Positions 52,083 to 60,467 of a stretch of 64,000 nucleotides of DNA are shown piece by piece (the stretch's first letter is position 1; each line of letters starts with the position of its first letter). This stretch comes from Neisseria dentiae (GTDB taxonomy: Bacteria; Pseudomonadota; Gammaproteobacteria; Burkholderiales; Neisseriaceae). Both the position numbers and the translations under genes were made by a program. The stretch lies in the NCBI RefSeq assembly GCF_014055005.1, contig NZ_CP059570.1, positions 620,001 through 684,000 of the forward strand, read 5' to 3'. Below the pieces are notes generated by a model. That model saw only the letters and a list, made by a program, of their open reading frames with translations, did not search any database and was not told the origin of the DNA.

Positions 52083-52391
52083 TATTCGGAATCCTCGGGA
52101 TAGGGTTGCGGGAAGGGGGAAATAAAATTGCGGCTATTGTAACTGAATTTGCTTTTGCGCCGTATGAAAAATCCGATTTTGTAAACAAACGCTGCTCATG
52201 GTTTTTTGAAAATATGTGTATATTTTTTAATTTTGGTAAATAATTTCTTTTGAATTAGTTTCTTAAGTTATTTAATAAGCAGTTTGACAACCTTTTAGCT
52301 TTAAATTCTACCGCCGGACAAATATTTGATATGCGTATGACGTTTTAGCTTATGCTGCTTTCACCAAAAGAAGCATGAAAGGAGACGGCTT

Positions 52392-52592
52392 ATGAATATC
52401 AAAGTTTTTGTATTGGCTGCGGCTTTGGTCGGCGGCTTATACTATATTCAGGAAAACCCCCAAATCACCAAGCAGGTTAAGCAAACGTTCAGCCGCGAAA
52501 ACCTGTTTGAAGTTAAATTCAAAGATGCTGAAAAGCAGAAACAATACGAAGAACACAAAACTTCGCTGTTTTATCCTGATTCGCAATCTTGA
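52392..52592 (+). CDS. Small exported or membrane-anchored protein
   Basis: This 66-residue protein has an N-terminal hydrophobic segment (NIKVFVLAAALVGGLYYI) and then a charged Lys/Glu-rich tail (FKDAEKQKQYEEHKTSLFYP). AAAGGAGACGGCTT before the ATG is an excellent ribosome binding site, which supports real translation. No family is recognised. An uptake-sequence hairpin follows. The upstream region has a TTGACA hexamer near 52284, about 100 bp before the start. Confidence 0.65.
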   Translation: MNIKVFVLAAALVGGLYYIQENPQITKQVKQTFSRENLFEVKFKDAEKQKQYEEHKTSLFYPDSQS

Positions 52593-52614
52593 TCCGACCG
52601 GGTTTGAATGTGCA

Positions 52615-52646
52615 AAGGCCGTCTGAAATGTTTCAGACGGCCTTTT
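52615..52646. terminator. Uptake-sequence hairpin between converging genes
   Basis: AAAGGCCGTCTGAAATG and TTTCAGACGGCCTTTT: a very short-loop hairpin between the 66-residue gene and the Lrp/AsnC gene. Confidence 0.78.
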
Positions 52647-52664
52647 GCAACGCTGCCGCCGCAT

Positions 52665-53126
52665 TCACAACACGATTTTATTTTCCACTTTGGTAAAGTT
52701 CATCACAAACTGGCTGTTGAAATTGCGCACATGGTTTTCGCCCGTAAGCACGCGGCGGGTGAAGGCGTGGTAGGCGGCCATATCGGTGCAGTGTACCAGA
52801 ATCAGAAAATCGTAATCTCCCGAAACTTCATAACAGCCCGATACATCAGGCTCTTTCAAAATGGCACGCTCGAATGCTTCTTGAATATTGTGGTGCTGCC
52901 TTTCCAGCTCAACCTGTATGAACACGCTGATGCCGCGCCCCACGGCCTGCGGCGATACCAGCGCGGCCTGCCTGCGGATAATGCCGGTTTCCAGCATTTT
53001 GGCAATGCGCCGCTGGCAGGTGGCGGGTGAGGAATGCACGGCGGCGGCCAGCTCTTTCAGCGGGGTGGCGGCGTTGTCTTGCAGGATATTGAGAATGTTT
53101 TTGTCGAGTTTGTCGAGTTCGTACAT
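52665..53126 (-). CDS. Lrp/AsnC family transcriptional regulator
   Basis: This 153-residue protein has an N-terminal helix-turn-helix (LDKLDKNILNILQDNAATPL, then HSSPATCQRRIAKMLETGII) and a C-terminal RAM ligand domain (GCYEVSGDYDFLILVHCTDM). Such proteins form octamers and respond to amino acids. It is divergent from the EamA/RarD-type exporter gene, a layout typical of a regulator controlling an amino-acid exporter. The spacer carries a perfect 12-bp inverted repeat (53162-53173 and 53209-53220) that may be its operator. Confidence 0.9.
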   Translation of the reverse strand: MYELDKLDKNILNILQDNAATPLKELAAAVHSSPATCQRRIAKMLETGIIRRQAALVSPQAVGRGISVFIQVELERQHHNIQEAFERAILKEPDVSGCYEVSGDYDFLILVHCTDMAAYHAFTRRVLTGENHVRNFNSQFVMNFTKVENKIVL

Positions 53127-53161
53127 ACTTCTGCCGTTTTTTGAGAAAGAACCGGGATTAT

Positions 53162-53220
53162 GCTTGAAAAAATGATTTTTTAAACTGATTTTCTAAAAAT
53201 TATGAAAAATTTTTTCAAGC
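53162..53220. promoter_or_regulatory. Candidate Lrp/AsnC operator with inverted half-sites
   Basis: GCTTGAAAAAAT and its exact inverse ATTTTTTCAAGC are spaced with centres 47 bp apart, on either side of a very AT-rich stretch, in the divergent spacer between the regulator and the exporter. Widely spaced half-sites suit octameric Lrp-type wrapping. This is inferred from position and symmetry only. Confidence 0.5.
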
Positions 53221-54013
53221 GGTATGCATTACAATTCTGCATCTGTTTAACCTATTGAAGGCCGTCTGAAATGATGCCGCACAACCTGAAAGGCGTGTCC
53301 GCCGCCGTTTGCTCCAATTTGCTGTTTATTCTGCTGTTTCTGCACAGCGGCTGGATGAAGCCGATGAGCGGCACCGATGTGTTTGCCTGGCGCATGGTGG
53401 CGATGCTGGCCGGGTTGCTGGTGCTGGTTACGGTAACGCGCAGCTGGGGCAGGACGGCGGGCTTCGTGCGCGGGGTGGGGCGCGATTGGAAGCGTTGGTT
53501 TTTGATTCTGCTGCCCACGCCGATTATCGCCAGCCAGCTTTGGCTGTTTATGTGGGCGCCGGTAAACGGCGAAGGCGTCGGCGTGGCGATGGGCTACTTT
53601 TTGTTTCCGCTGATGATGGTGTTGGGGGGCAGCGTGCTGTTCGGCGAAAAACTCACGCCTTTGCAGAAAGCCGCCGTGGGGGCGGCCTGCGCGGGCGTAG
53701 GCGCCGAGCTGTGGCATACGGGCGCATTTTCGTCGGCAACGGTGTGGGTGTTCGGCACTTACCCCGTGTATTACCTTATGCGCCGGCGTTTGCAAGTGCC
53801 TGCGCTCACCGGCCTGCTGATTGATTTGCTGCTGATTACGCCGTTTGCGCTGCTGTATATTTTCACCGCTTCCGATAGTTTGGCGATGATTGCCGCGCAG
53901 CCTTCGCTGGTGGGGTTTATCGTGCTGCTGGGCGCGGGCAGCGCATTGGCGATGCAGTTCAATCTGTATGCCGGCGGTACGCTGCCGGTGGTGTTGTTCG
54001 GTATGTTGAGTTA

Positions 54014-54924
54014 TAGTCAATTAAAATAAGAACTACGTAGCAGTGCAGTCATAAAATCTCCCACGGCAGGTAAAACTTTCCGCAAATGCTTTTTAATATT
54101 CGCCCATACCTTTTCAATCGGATTAAGCTCGGGTGAATAAGGAGCAAGGGGCAATACTTTATGTCCCTGCTTCTGCGCCATTTCAGTCAAAACCGCCATA
54201 CGGTGGAAACGGGCATTGTCCATAATGATGACGGATTTCTCCGTCAGTTCGGGCAGCAGCATTTGCTCAAACCATGCTTCGAACAGGCTGCCGTCCATGG
54301 TGCCGCAATAGGTCATGGGGGCAATCAGGCTGCCTTTACCTTGGATTTGTGCCGCAACCAATGAAATACGTTGGTATTTTCTGCCGCTGATTTGTGCTTT
54401 GACGGGTACGCCTTTTTTCGAGTAAGCGTAAGGGCGGTAAAAAAAGGTGTCGAACCCTGTTTCATCAAGAAAAACTGCTTGATAGTCAGTATATTGGCTC
54501 AATGCTTGTTGATAAGCGGCTACTTGTTCGGGTTTTTGTTCTTTGTATGTGGTGGTCTTTTTTTTCGTGTGATGCCCATGACTTTGAGCAGGTAGCTGAC
54601 ATTTGGGGCGCTGCACCCTAAATGTTCTGCGATTTCGTGCAGGTAGGCATCAGGATGCTGTTCGAGATAGTCTGAAAGCTGTTGCCTGTCTATTTTTGTG
54701 GCATTACCACCTTTGACTTGATGCGCCAGTGAACCTGTTTGTTCATAGAGTCGCAGCCAACTGCTCAGCGTTTTGTCGCTGATACCATATACACGGCAGA
54801 CTTGGCTTGCATTTTGGCATTGCCGGTAATATTCGATTGCTTTTTGTCGGAGTTCTATCGGGTAGGCCATTTTTTTCTGCTGGTAAGGGGGAGTAAAGTT
54901 CGGAATTCTTATTTTAATTCACTA
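54014..54924 (-). mobile_element. IS630-family insertion sequence
   Basis: A 911-bp element flanked by TA on both sides (54012-54013 and 54925-54926). Inverted ends read TAGTCAATTAAAATAAGAAC and, from the other side, TAGTGAATTAAAATAAGAAT. It carries a full-length two-frame transposase. Ends are strongly related to the three 117-bp MITEs in this window, making it or a sister copy their likely source. Confidence 0.92.
54017..54870 (-). CDS. IS630-family transposase, two frames joined by -1 frameshift
   Basis: The first frame (54870 down to 54520) is a helix-turn-helix domain, MAYPIELRQKAIEYYRQCQN ... VSYLLKVMGITRKK. The second (ending at 54017) is the DDE domain, with FLDETGF, IIMDNARFHR and YSPELNPIEKVWANIKKHLR supplying the three acidic residues. 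They overlap at a run of eight A residues (about 54560). A -1 slip there gives ITRKKKTTTYKEQKPEQVAA and one protein of about 280 residues. Both frames are undamaged, so the element may be active. Confidence 0.88.
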
Positions 54925-55141
54925 TATTTGGAGCCTGCTTTGCTGTTTGTGGCTTCGGTGTTGGTGTTGGGCGAGCAGGTTTCAATGGTTTCGCTGGCCT
55001 GTTATTCGCTGATTTGGCTGGGTTTGGGGCTGGTGCTGCTCGACGGCCTGCGCGCAGTCGGCGTGCAGCGGCTGGCGCGGAACAGGGCTTTGCAGCAGGG
55101 TTAGGGCTTTAGATGTGTTTGTGTGCCGCGGGCAAATGTTT

Positions 55142-55174
55142 CATGCCGTCTGAAAAATGTTTTCAGACGGCATG
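55142..55174. terminator. AT-dialect uptake-sequence hairpin
   Basis: CATGCCGTCTGAAAAATG and TTTTCAGACGGCATG. Both arms are the ATGCCGTCTGAA dialect of N. meningitidis and N. gonorrhoeae rather than the AG dialect that dominates here. It lies between the exporter gene and the convergent gloA. Confidence 0.75.
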
Positions 55175-55208
55175 CTTGTTTTTTGACTCGCGATAAAACC
55201 GGCAATGT

Positions 55209-55619
55209 TTAGCCGTATTTCACCGAATCGTTGCCGCTGCCTTTTTGGATAAACTCGATTTTATAGCCGTCGGGGTCTTCCACAAACGCAATCACGGTGG
55301 TGCCGTGCTTCATCGGGCCGGCTTCGCGGGTAACCTTGCCGCCTTTGGCGCGCACGGCATCGCAGGCGGCGTAGGCGTCGTCCACTTCGATGGCGATATG
55401 GCCGTAGCCTGTGCCCAAATCATATTCTTCGGTGTCCCAGTTGTGGGTGAGTTCCAAAACGGTGTGGTCCGCTTCGCTGCCGTAGCCCACAAACGCCAGT
55501 GTGAAGCGGCCTTCGGGGTAGTCGTGTTTGCGCAGCAGCTTCATGCCCAATACATCTTGATAAAATGCTAATGATTTGTCGAGGTTACCGACGCGCAGCA
55601 TGGTGTGGAGCATTCTCAT
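55209..55619 (-). CDS. gloA: Lactoylglutathione lyase (glyoxalase I)
   Basis: This 136-residue metal enzyme converts the methylglyoxal-glutathione adduct to S-lactoylglutathione, the substrate of GloB (10.4 kb). [20 protein letters not shown] with the first metal His, [10 protein letters not shown] with Glu, [11 protein letters not shown] with the second His, and [15 protein letters not shown] with the last Glu are all present. Length is usual. The first ATG and the one two codons later are both possible starts. Confidence 0.95.
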   Translation of the reverse strand: MRMLHTMLRVGNLDKSLAFYQDVLGMKLLRKHDYPEGRFTLAFVGYGSEADHTVLELTHNWDTEEYDLGTGYGHIAIEVDDAYAACDAVRAKGGKVTREAGPMKHGTTVIAFVEDPDGYKIEFIQKGSGNDSVKYG

Positions 55620-55867
55620 GGTTAATCCTTTCTTAAACGGTTTGCCGCCCCGGGGCGCGGCCCAAGCTTGATTTTAGCACGGTGCGCCGCGGGCGGTGCG
55701 GTTGTGCCGGCCGCTTTCAGACGGCCTTTGCGGTTTGGGCCTTCATGCAGCGGCAAATCGTGCAATTGTTGACATTTTAATGTTGTTTTTCGCGCTGAAA
55801 TTCGTTATAAAGCAAGCGTTAAGTTATGTTTTTCCGATTAACCGAGTTTGAATGAAGGAACGAAGAG

Positions 55868-57409
55868 ATGAGAATTGGTATCCCAAGAGAATCTCTGGCA
55901 GGCGAAACGCGCGTGGCTTGTACGCCGACCACCGTTGCGCAGTTGCAGAAACTGGGCTTCGAAGTGGTGGTGGAAAGCGGCGCGGGCACGGCTGCCGGGT
56001 TGGTGGATGCGGCTTACGAAGCGGCCGGCGCATCGCTGGCGAACGCCGAAAACGTGTGGGCCAGCCCGCTGATTTATAAAGTGAACGCACCCAACGATGT
56101 GGAAATAGGCCGTCTGAACGCCGGCCAAACGCTGGTGAGCTTTTTGTGGCCGGCGCAAAATCCTGAACTGGTGCAAAAACTTGCCGATAAAAAAGTGAAT
56201 GTGCTGGCGATGGATATGGTGCCGCGCATTTCGCGTGCGCAGGCTTTGGATGCGCTCTCTTCTATGGCCAACATCAGCGGCTACCGCGCCGTGATTGAAG
56301 CGGCCAACGCGTTCGGCCGTTTCTTCACCGGCCAGATTACCGCCGCAGGCAAAGTGCCGCCCGCACAAGTGCTGATTATCGGTGCGGGCGTGGCCGGTTT
56401 GGCCGCCATCGGCACGGCAAACTCTTTGGGCGCCGTTGTAAAAGCGTTCGATACGCGCTTGGAAGTGGCTGAGCAGATCGAATCGATGGGCGGCCAGTTC
56501 TTAAAACTCGATTTTCCGCAGGAAGCGGGCGGCAGCGGCGACGGCTACGCCAAAGTGATGAGCGACGAATTCATCGCCGCCGAAATGAAGCTGTTTGCCG
56601 AGCAGGCCAAAGAGGTGGACATCATCATCACCACCGCCGCCATTCCCGGCAAACCCGCGCCCAAGCTGATTACCAAAGAAATGGTGGAAAGCATGAAGGC
56701 GGGCAGCGTGATTGTGGATTTGGCCGCGGCCACCGGCGGCAACTGCGAATTGACCAAACCGGGTGAATTGTTCATCACTAACAACGGCGTGAAAATCATT
56801 GGTTACACCGATATGGCCAACCGCCTGGCGGGGCAGTCTTCCCAGCTTTACGCCACCAATCTGGTCAATTTAACCAAGCTGTTAAGCCCCAATAAAGACG
56901 GTGAAATCGCGCTGGATTTCGAAGACGTGATTATCCGCAACATGACCGTTACCCGCGAGGGCGAAATCACGTTCCCGCCGCCCGCCATCCAGGTTTCCGC
57001 CGCACCGCAGCAAGCGCCGTCTGAAAAAGCCGCGCCCGCAGCCAAACCCGAGCCGAAACCCGTTCCCGCTTGGAAAAAACTGGCGCCTGCCGTAATCGGC
57101 GCAGTGTTGGTTTTATGGGTGGGTGCAGTGGCGCCTGCCGCTTTTCTGAACCACTTTATCGTGTTCGTGCTCTCTTGCGTGATCGGTTATTACGTGGTGT
57201 GGAACGTGAGCCATTCGCTGCACACGCCGCTGATGTCGGTAACCAATGCGATTTCGGGCATCATCGTGGTCGGCGCGCTTTTGCAAATCGGCCAGGGCAA
57301 CGGTTTTGTGTCGCTGCTCGCCTTTATCGCGGTGCTGATTGCCAGCGTGAATATCTTCGGCGGTTTTTACGTTACCCGCCGTATGTTGAATATGTTTAGG
57401 AAAGGGTAA
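55868..57409 (+). CDS. pntA: NAD(P) transhydrogenase subunit alpha
   Basis: This 513-residue subunit of the proton-translocating transhydrogenase holds the NAD(H)-binding domain I ([53 protein letters not shown]) and the first membrane helices of domain II at the C-terminus (four hydrophobic segments from about residue 405, ending [10 protein letters not shown]). Length equals E. coli PntA. The partner pntB normally follows directly. Here it begins 6 kb later, with an array of lipoprotein and effector-like genes between. The last 190 bp of pntA are repeated at 58748-58939. Confidence 0.96.
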   Translation: MRIGIPRESLAGETRVACTPTTVAQLQKLGFEVVVESGAGTAAGLVDAAYEAAGASLANAENVWASPLIYKVNAPNDVEIGRLNAGQTLVSFLWPAQNPELVQKLADKKVNVLAMDMVPRISRAQALDALSSMANISGYRAVIEAANAFGRFFTGQITAAGKVPPAQVLIIGAGVAGLAAIGTANSLGAVVKAFDTRLEVAEQIESMGGQFLKLDFPQEAGGSGDGYAKVMSDEFIAAEMKLFAEQAKEVDIIITTAAIPGKPAPKLITKEMVESMKAGSVIVDLAAATGGNCELTKPGELFITNNGVKIIGYTDMANRLAGQSSQLYATNLVNLTKLLSPNKDGEIALDFEDVIIRNMTVTREGEITFPPPAIQVSAAPQQAPSEKAAPAAKPEPKPVPAWKKLAPAVIGAVLVLWVGAVAPAAFLNHFIVFVLSCVIGYYVVWNVSHSLHTPLMSVTNAISGIIVVGALLQIGQGNGFVSLLAFIAVLIASVNIFGGFYVTRRMLNMFRKG

Positions 57410-57412
57410 ATT

Positions 57413-57841
57413 ATGAAACATTCAAAACTATTGATACTGTCTGCTGCTTTATCAGTTACATTTTTATCAGCTTGCGAAGTAAGTAATCATGAAAATTCTA
57501 AAGTTCAACAATCAACCTTAAAAGGAAAAGACAATATGCAACCCCAAAGCCCTATGCTGAACGAAATTTTCTCTAGCGAAAAATACATCCGCCCCGGTCA
57601 GTCCAAAGATGTAAACCATATTGTTTCTAAATATCTCCCAATTGGCTCTTCTAAAGAGGAAGTAATTAATAAATTAAATGAAATGAATCAGAATTATAAA
57701 GAAGAGGGTAACATTATCCATGCAGGATATAGAAAAAAGACACCTCCTATGACTCCACAAGCAGGAGTTAGAATTACTTTGAAATTCAATAATTTTAGTT
57801 ATTTAGAAAATATTGATAGTGAATTTTCTTATGCTCAATAA
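57413..57841 (+). CDS. Lipoprotein, candidate immunity protein of module 1
   Basis: This 142-residue protein has a lipoprotein signal (LLILSAALSVTFLSAC, lipobox LSAC). The mature domain includes YLPIGSSKEEVINKLNEMNQ, a pattern resembling the small BamE-like or SmpA-like fold. It starts three bases after the pntA stop and uses the AGGAAAGGG at the pntA end as its ribosome binding site. It lies 16 bp before an effector-like gene. AT-rich codon use differs sharply from pntA, showing foreign origin. Its place, export and size suit a periplasmic immunity protein; this is inference. Confidence 0.65.
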   Translation: MKHSKLLILSAALSVTFLSACEVSNHENSKVQQSTLKGKDNMQPQSPMLNEIFSSEKYIRPGQSKDVNHIVSKYLPIGSSKEEVINKLNEMNQNYKEEGNIIHAGYRKKTPPMTPQAGVRITLKFNNFSYLENIDSEFSYAQ

Positions 57842-57857
57842 CAATAGGAGAATATAA

Positions 57858-58736
57858 ATGGCAAACGAAAAAATAGAAGTCGGCTATCGGCATATCGGTA
57901 CATTTGCGGGAGTGGATTATCATCATAAGTTTTTGCTCTATACTGATAAAACAGGAGGGCAATATACCATCAGTGGATGGACAGGGGAAGAAACTACACC
58001 TCAACTCCCTCTAGGAAAAATTCATATCGAGACAGGCTTACCTGAACACATAGGACTGCCATATGATGCTGAAAATCCAGATAATATCAATAATAGAAAT
58101 GCTTGGTATAAAGACGAATATGACAATCCTATTAGCCCACAAAAACAATACCGCGAACTAATCGCCCAAGCCCCCGATTTGTCTACCAAATGGGCGGAAA
58201 TGGTACGCAATGCCCAAAGTAAGGACAATATCTATCCTTACGATTTCTTGAGGCAAAATTCCAATACCCTTGCCGATACCTTATTGCGCGAGGCAGGATT
58301 TCCTGAGCCTGAAAAAGACGGCATATTCCGACATCTTGCCCCGGGTTCAGGAAATAAGCTGGATAAAGGTATTGTACCGCAACATCCTGACGATGCGGGC
58401 ATTTCCGACCTGAAGGACTTGAGTTATCTTGAAGAAGAAAAACTCAAAGAAAATCCTCAATATGCCATGCAGACGCAGGCAGAAACTGTTGATAATCCCA
58501 AACCCCAATCCAAATACGAAGAAACTATGGCGATGTTGCAAGGATTGTTAAACGATACCGACGGCTCGTATGCCCAAAAAGTGCTTGCAGAACACTCTGA
58601 ACAAGTTGCACGTTTTGATGAAAAAGTTCGTCAGAGTATGGAAGAAGAGCAAAGCAAACAGCAGGCATTGGCGGATAGAGAGAGCCAAATTCAACAGGAA
58701 GCACAACAAAGAGGGCTTTCACACTCGTTCGGTTAA
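57858..58736 (+). CDS. Effector-like protein 1 with shared C-terminal tail
   Basis: This 292-residue soluble protein has no signal peptide. The N-terminal domain (residues 1 to about 165) is not recognised with certainty. It has [20 protein letters not shown] near residue 20 and [20 protein letters not shown] near 127, an arrangement that recalls permuted papain-like amidases, but no Cys is in the expected place. The last 75 residues ([20 protein letters not shown] through [10 protein letters not shown]) are nearly the same as in the lipase protein at 61537, with 38 of the first 44 positions identical. Such a shared Gln-rich tail suggests a common export or docking signal. It is paired with the lipoprotein upstream. 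Confidence 0.6.
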   Translation: MANEKIEVGYRHIGTFAGVDYHHKFLLYTDKTGGQYTISGWTGEETTPQLPLGKIHIETGLPEHIGLPYDAENPDNINNRNAWYKDEYDNPISPQKQYRELIAQAPDLSTKWAEMVRNAQSKDNIYPYDFLRQNSNTLADTLLREAGFPEPEKDGIFRHLAPGSGNKLDKGIVPQHPDDAGISDLKDLSYLEEEKLKENPQYAMQTQAETVDNPKPQSKYEETMAMLQGLLNDTDGSYAQKVLAEHSEQVARFDEKVRQSMEEEQSKQQALADRESQIQQEAQQRGLSHSFG

Positions 58737-58747
58737 AGATATGCCGT

Positions 58748-58939
58748 CTGCACACGCCGCTGATGTCGGTAACCAATGCGATTTCGGGCATCATCGTGGT
58801 CGGCGCGCTTTTGCAAATCGGCCAGGGCAACGGTTTTGTGTCGCTTCTCGCCTTTATCGCGGTGCTGATTGCCAGCGTGAATATCTTTGGTGGTTTTTAC
58901 GTTACCCGCCGTATGTTGAATATGTTTAGAAAGGGTTGA
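58748..58939 (+). repeat. Second copy of the pntA 3' end
   Basis: This segment matches 57218-57409 along its length. Differences are few and synonymous (for example TCGCTGCTC to TCGCTTCTC, ATCTTCGGCGG to ATCTTTGGTGG), and the end still encodes MFRKG followed by a stop, although with a different stop codon. The left junction falls inside an AT-dialect uptake sequence fragment (ATGCCGTCTG), sharing only CTG with pntA. It marks a boundary between two imported modules. Confidence 0.95.
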
Positions 58940-58943
58940 GCAA

Positions 58944-58985
58944 ATTACTCCATATGGGGAAAGAGAAAACCCCATATGGAGTAAT
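58944..58985. terminator. 16-bp hairpin after the pntA fragment
   Basis: ATTACTCCATATGGGG and CCCCATATGGAGTAAT are perfect inverted arms around a 10-base A-rich loop, 20 bp before the next lipoprotein gene. There is no T run, so it could be a regulatory hairpin rather than a terminator. Confidence 0.55.
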
Positions 58986-59005
58986 TGAATAAGGAATCCA
59001 AAGAT

Positions 59006-59425
59006 ATGAAGAAAAAACTTTTTGTTTCTATGGTATTGCTGTTCTCTGCCGGCTGCGATTTGGGTTTTCCAAGAATATATGTGAACTATGATCATTTACC
59101 TGAAGGAGAGATAAAGGAATTTATCATCAAAACCTTTCCTAATGATCTTGAAAGCAACGAGTTGGGCAATCTTATCCAGCTTCACCTAAGTGGTAATAAT
59201 AGTGCTGAAAATATCAGAAATGCCGCTTCAAGAATAGGCATGATTTGTCAAACAGAAAAAGATTTTTGCGAATATAACGGATATATACGGACACGAGCTA
59301 CTGGAGGATATTCTGGTAGTGGTCGGGCAAAACACATTTACCGCATTATTATTTTTCCAAATGCAGGAGTAAATTCTTTAAGAGTTGATGAGAAAATTGT
59401 AGAAGACACAGAGAAAGGTACTTGA
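59006..59425 (+). CDS. Lipoprotein, candidate immunity protein of module 2
   Basis: This 139-residue lipoprotein (signal KKKLFVSMVLLFSAGC, lipobox SAGC) is preceded by AAGGAATCC. The mature part has four Cys or so, including MICQTEKDFCEYNGYI, and a TGGYSGSGRAKHIYRI stretch. It is unlike the other lipoproteins in sequence. Its stop is followed at once by the start of an effector-like reading (MANTGNYKIV) that breaks off after about ten codons, so it appears to be an orphan immunity gene. AT-rich. Confidence 0.6.
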   Translation: MKKKLFVSMVLLFSAGCDLGFPRIYVNYDHLPEGEIKEFIIKTFPNDLESNELGNLIQLHLSGNNSAENIRNAASRIGMICQTEKDFCEYNGYIRTRATGGYSGSGRAKHIYRIIIFPNAGVNSLRVDEKIVEDTEKGT

Positions 59426-59427
59426 AA

Positions 59428-59663
59428 ATGGCAAATACGGGAAATTATAAAATTGTCAAATCACAACTCCCACAAAGACTATCCGAAAAAGGAACAAAAA
59501 CACAACTGGTTTTTTATTATGGAGAAGACGAATATCCATTTGTAAAAAATTGGCCGTCTGAAAACGGTTATCATCATTAGGCATGGCACCACAAGAAGTT
59601 CAAGATAAAAACTTTAACTTAAACGAACTGTTTTCAGTTGAGTTGGAAATTCGGAGAATCTGA
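59428..59663 (+). pseudogene. Chimeric remnant: effector start fused to lipoprotein 3' end
   Basis: The reading begins MANTGNYKIV, like the [10 protein letters not shown] start of the effector at 57858, and is placed like an effector start after a lipoprotein gene. It then passes into LSEKGTKTQLVFYYGEDEYP. That matches the LSEKGATEKLVFYHQKKNYP part of the lipoproteins at 59788 and 60858. After a frame break (stop at 59578-59580) the same homology continues to ELFSVELEIRRI and a stop at 59661. This is a recombination scar between two modules. Confidence 0.7.
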
Positions 59664-59664
59664 A

Positions 59665-59748
59665 ATGAATACGCAAAATTACCCGGCCGATAGCGAAGTT
59701 ATTTTTTCAGACGGCCTGTGTGTTTTATCAGGCCGTCTGAAAAAATAA
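59665..59748 (+). pseudogene. Effector start remnant running into an uptake-sequence hairpin
   Basis: MNTQNYPADSEV begins like the lipase effector (MNTQNYLAVSDLAY), one base after the lipoprotein-type stop. It diverges after six codons and reads through the uptake-sequence hairpin to a stop. It is the stub of a lost effector. Confidence 0.65.
59700..59746. terminator. Uptake-sequence hairpin at the broken effector
   Basis: ATTTTTTCAGACGGCCTG and CAGGCCGTCTGAAAAAAT are inverted about a 12-base loop. It marks the edge of module 4. Confidence 0.75.
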
Positions 59749-59787
59749 CTTCCATCAAAAATTCTGTAATCGGGAAAGGATTTCGGA

Positions 59788-60465
59788 ATGAAAAAACTGT
59801 TAACCCTGATAGGCTGTTCGGCAATGCTGCTGTCGGCCTGCGACTTGGAGAGCGGCAAAATGTTTGATTCGGCTTATGATTTCCGCGGACTGCCGAAAGC
59901 GGAGAGCGATCCCGTGGTAACGGAAAACCCGCAAAAGCACCAGAAATACGAAGTAACGGTTACGTTTAAAGACGCGCCGGGTAAATTTGAAATTGCCAAG
60001 CTGGTGGAAAATTATTCCGCACGCAACTGTATGATTACCACCAACCGCATGGCGGGCGCGACCGCATTGGTGCATTACCAGCCCGAGTTTGCGCTGCAAA
60101 AAATCAGCGATACGGTTTACCGTGGCGAGTTCTATACCGACAGGCCGTTGAACGAGGATTATTATGGGCAAGGTGTGTGCCAATGGCAGAATTTCGCCAT
60201 TTCTATGAGTTTCCGTGCCGATAGTGATGCAAAAAGCACTTATTTTTCAGAAGATATTGATGCAGAGGTGCTGAAAAAGTTATCTGAAAAAGGAGCAACA
60301 GAAAAATTGGTTTTTTATCATCAAAAAAAGAATTACCCAATTGCCACTTGGGCTGATAGCGAAACCGGTTATGTTTCATTAGGTTTTACACCCGAACATG
60401 CACAGAAATGGGACATCGATTTAAACGATACATTCAGTGTTGAAATCAAGATTAAGAGGATCTGA
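59788..60465 (+). CDS. Lipoprotein, candidate immunity protein of module 4
   Basis: This 225-residue lipoprotein (signal KKLLTLIGCSAMLLSAC, lipobox LSAC) is preceded by GGAAAGGATTTCGG. The mature domain includes DFRGLPKAESDPVVTENPQK, KDAPGKFEIAKLVENYSARN and ends SVEIKIKRI. It is a close paralogue of the lipoprotein at 60858, with nearly all the first 130 residues the same, and diverges towards the C-terminus. Two bases separate it from a truncated lipase effector start. In effector/immunity pairs of bacterial-killing systems the immunity protein is often such a periplasmic lipoprotein. Confidence 0.65.
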   Translation: MKKLLTLIGCSAMLLSACDLESGKMFDSAYDFRGLPKAESDPVVTENPQKHQKYEVTVTFKDAPGKFEIAKLVENYSARNCMITTNRMAGATALVHYQPEFALQKISDTVYRGEFYTDRPLNEDYYGQGVCQWQNFAISMSFRADSDAKSTYFSEDIDAEVLKKLSEKGATEKLVFYHQKKNYPIATWADSETGYVSLGFTPEHAQKWDIDLNDTFSVEIKIKRI

Positions 60466-60467
60466 AT

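Larger units (their letters stand above)
53271..55104 (+). pseudogene. EamA/RarD-type exporter gene split by an IS630-family element
   Basis: The 5' part (53271-54013) and the 3' part (54927-55104) join in frame when the insertion and one TA are removed. The junction reads FGMLSY-LEPALLFVASVLVL and the whole is 306 residues, the usual size of a RarD-like drug/metabolite transporter with ten helices. The 5' part has nine or so hydrophobic segments and the 3' part supplies the last. As present, translation stops seven bases into the IS. An AG uptake sequence ends exactly at the start codon. The neighbouring Lrp/AsnC gene suggests amino-acid export was its role. Confidence 0.88.

Noticed and set aside
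52083..52391. Glycine riboswitch upstream of glyA
   Set aside because: No paired aptamer-like GG/CC helices were seen. The region is plain AT-rich promoter-like DNA.
58570..58929. Open frame joining the effector 1 tail region to the pntA fragment as a fusion protein
   Set aside because: It is in a different frame from both the effector and PntA and crosses the recombination junction.
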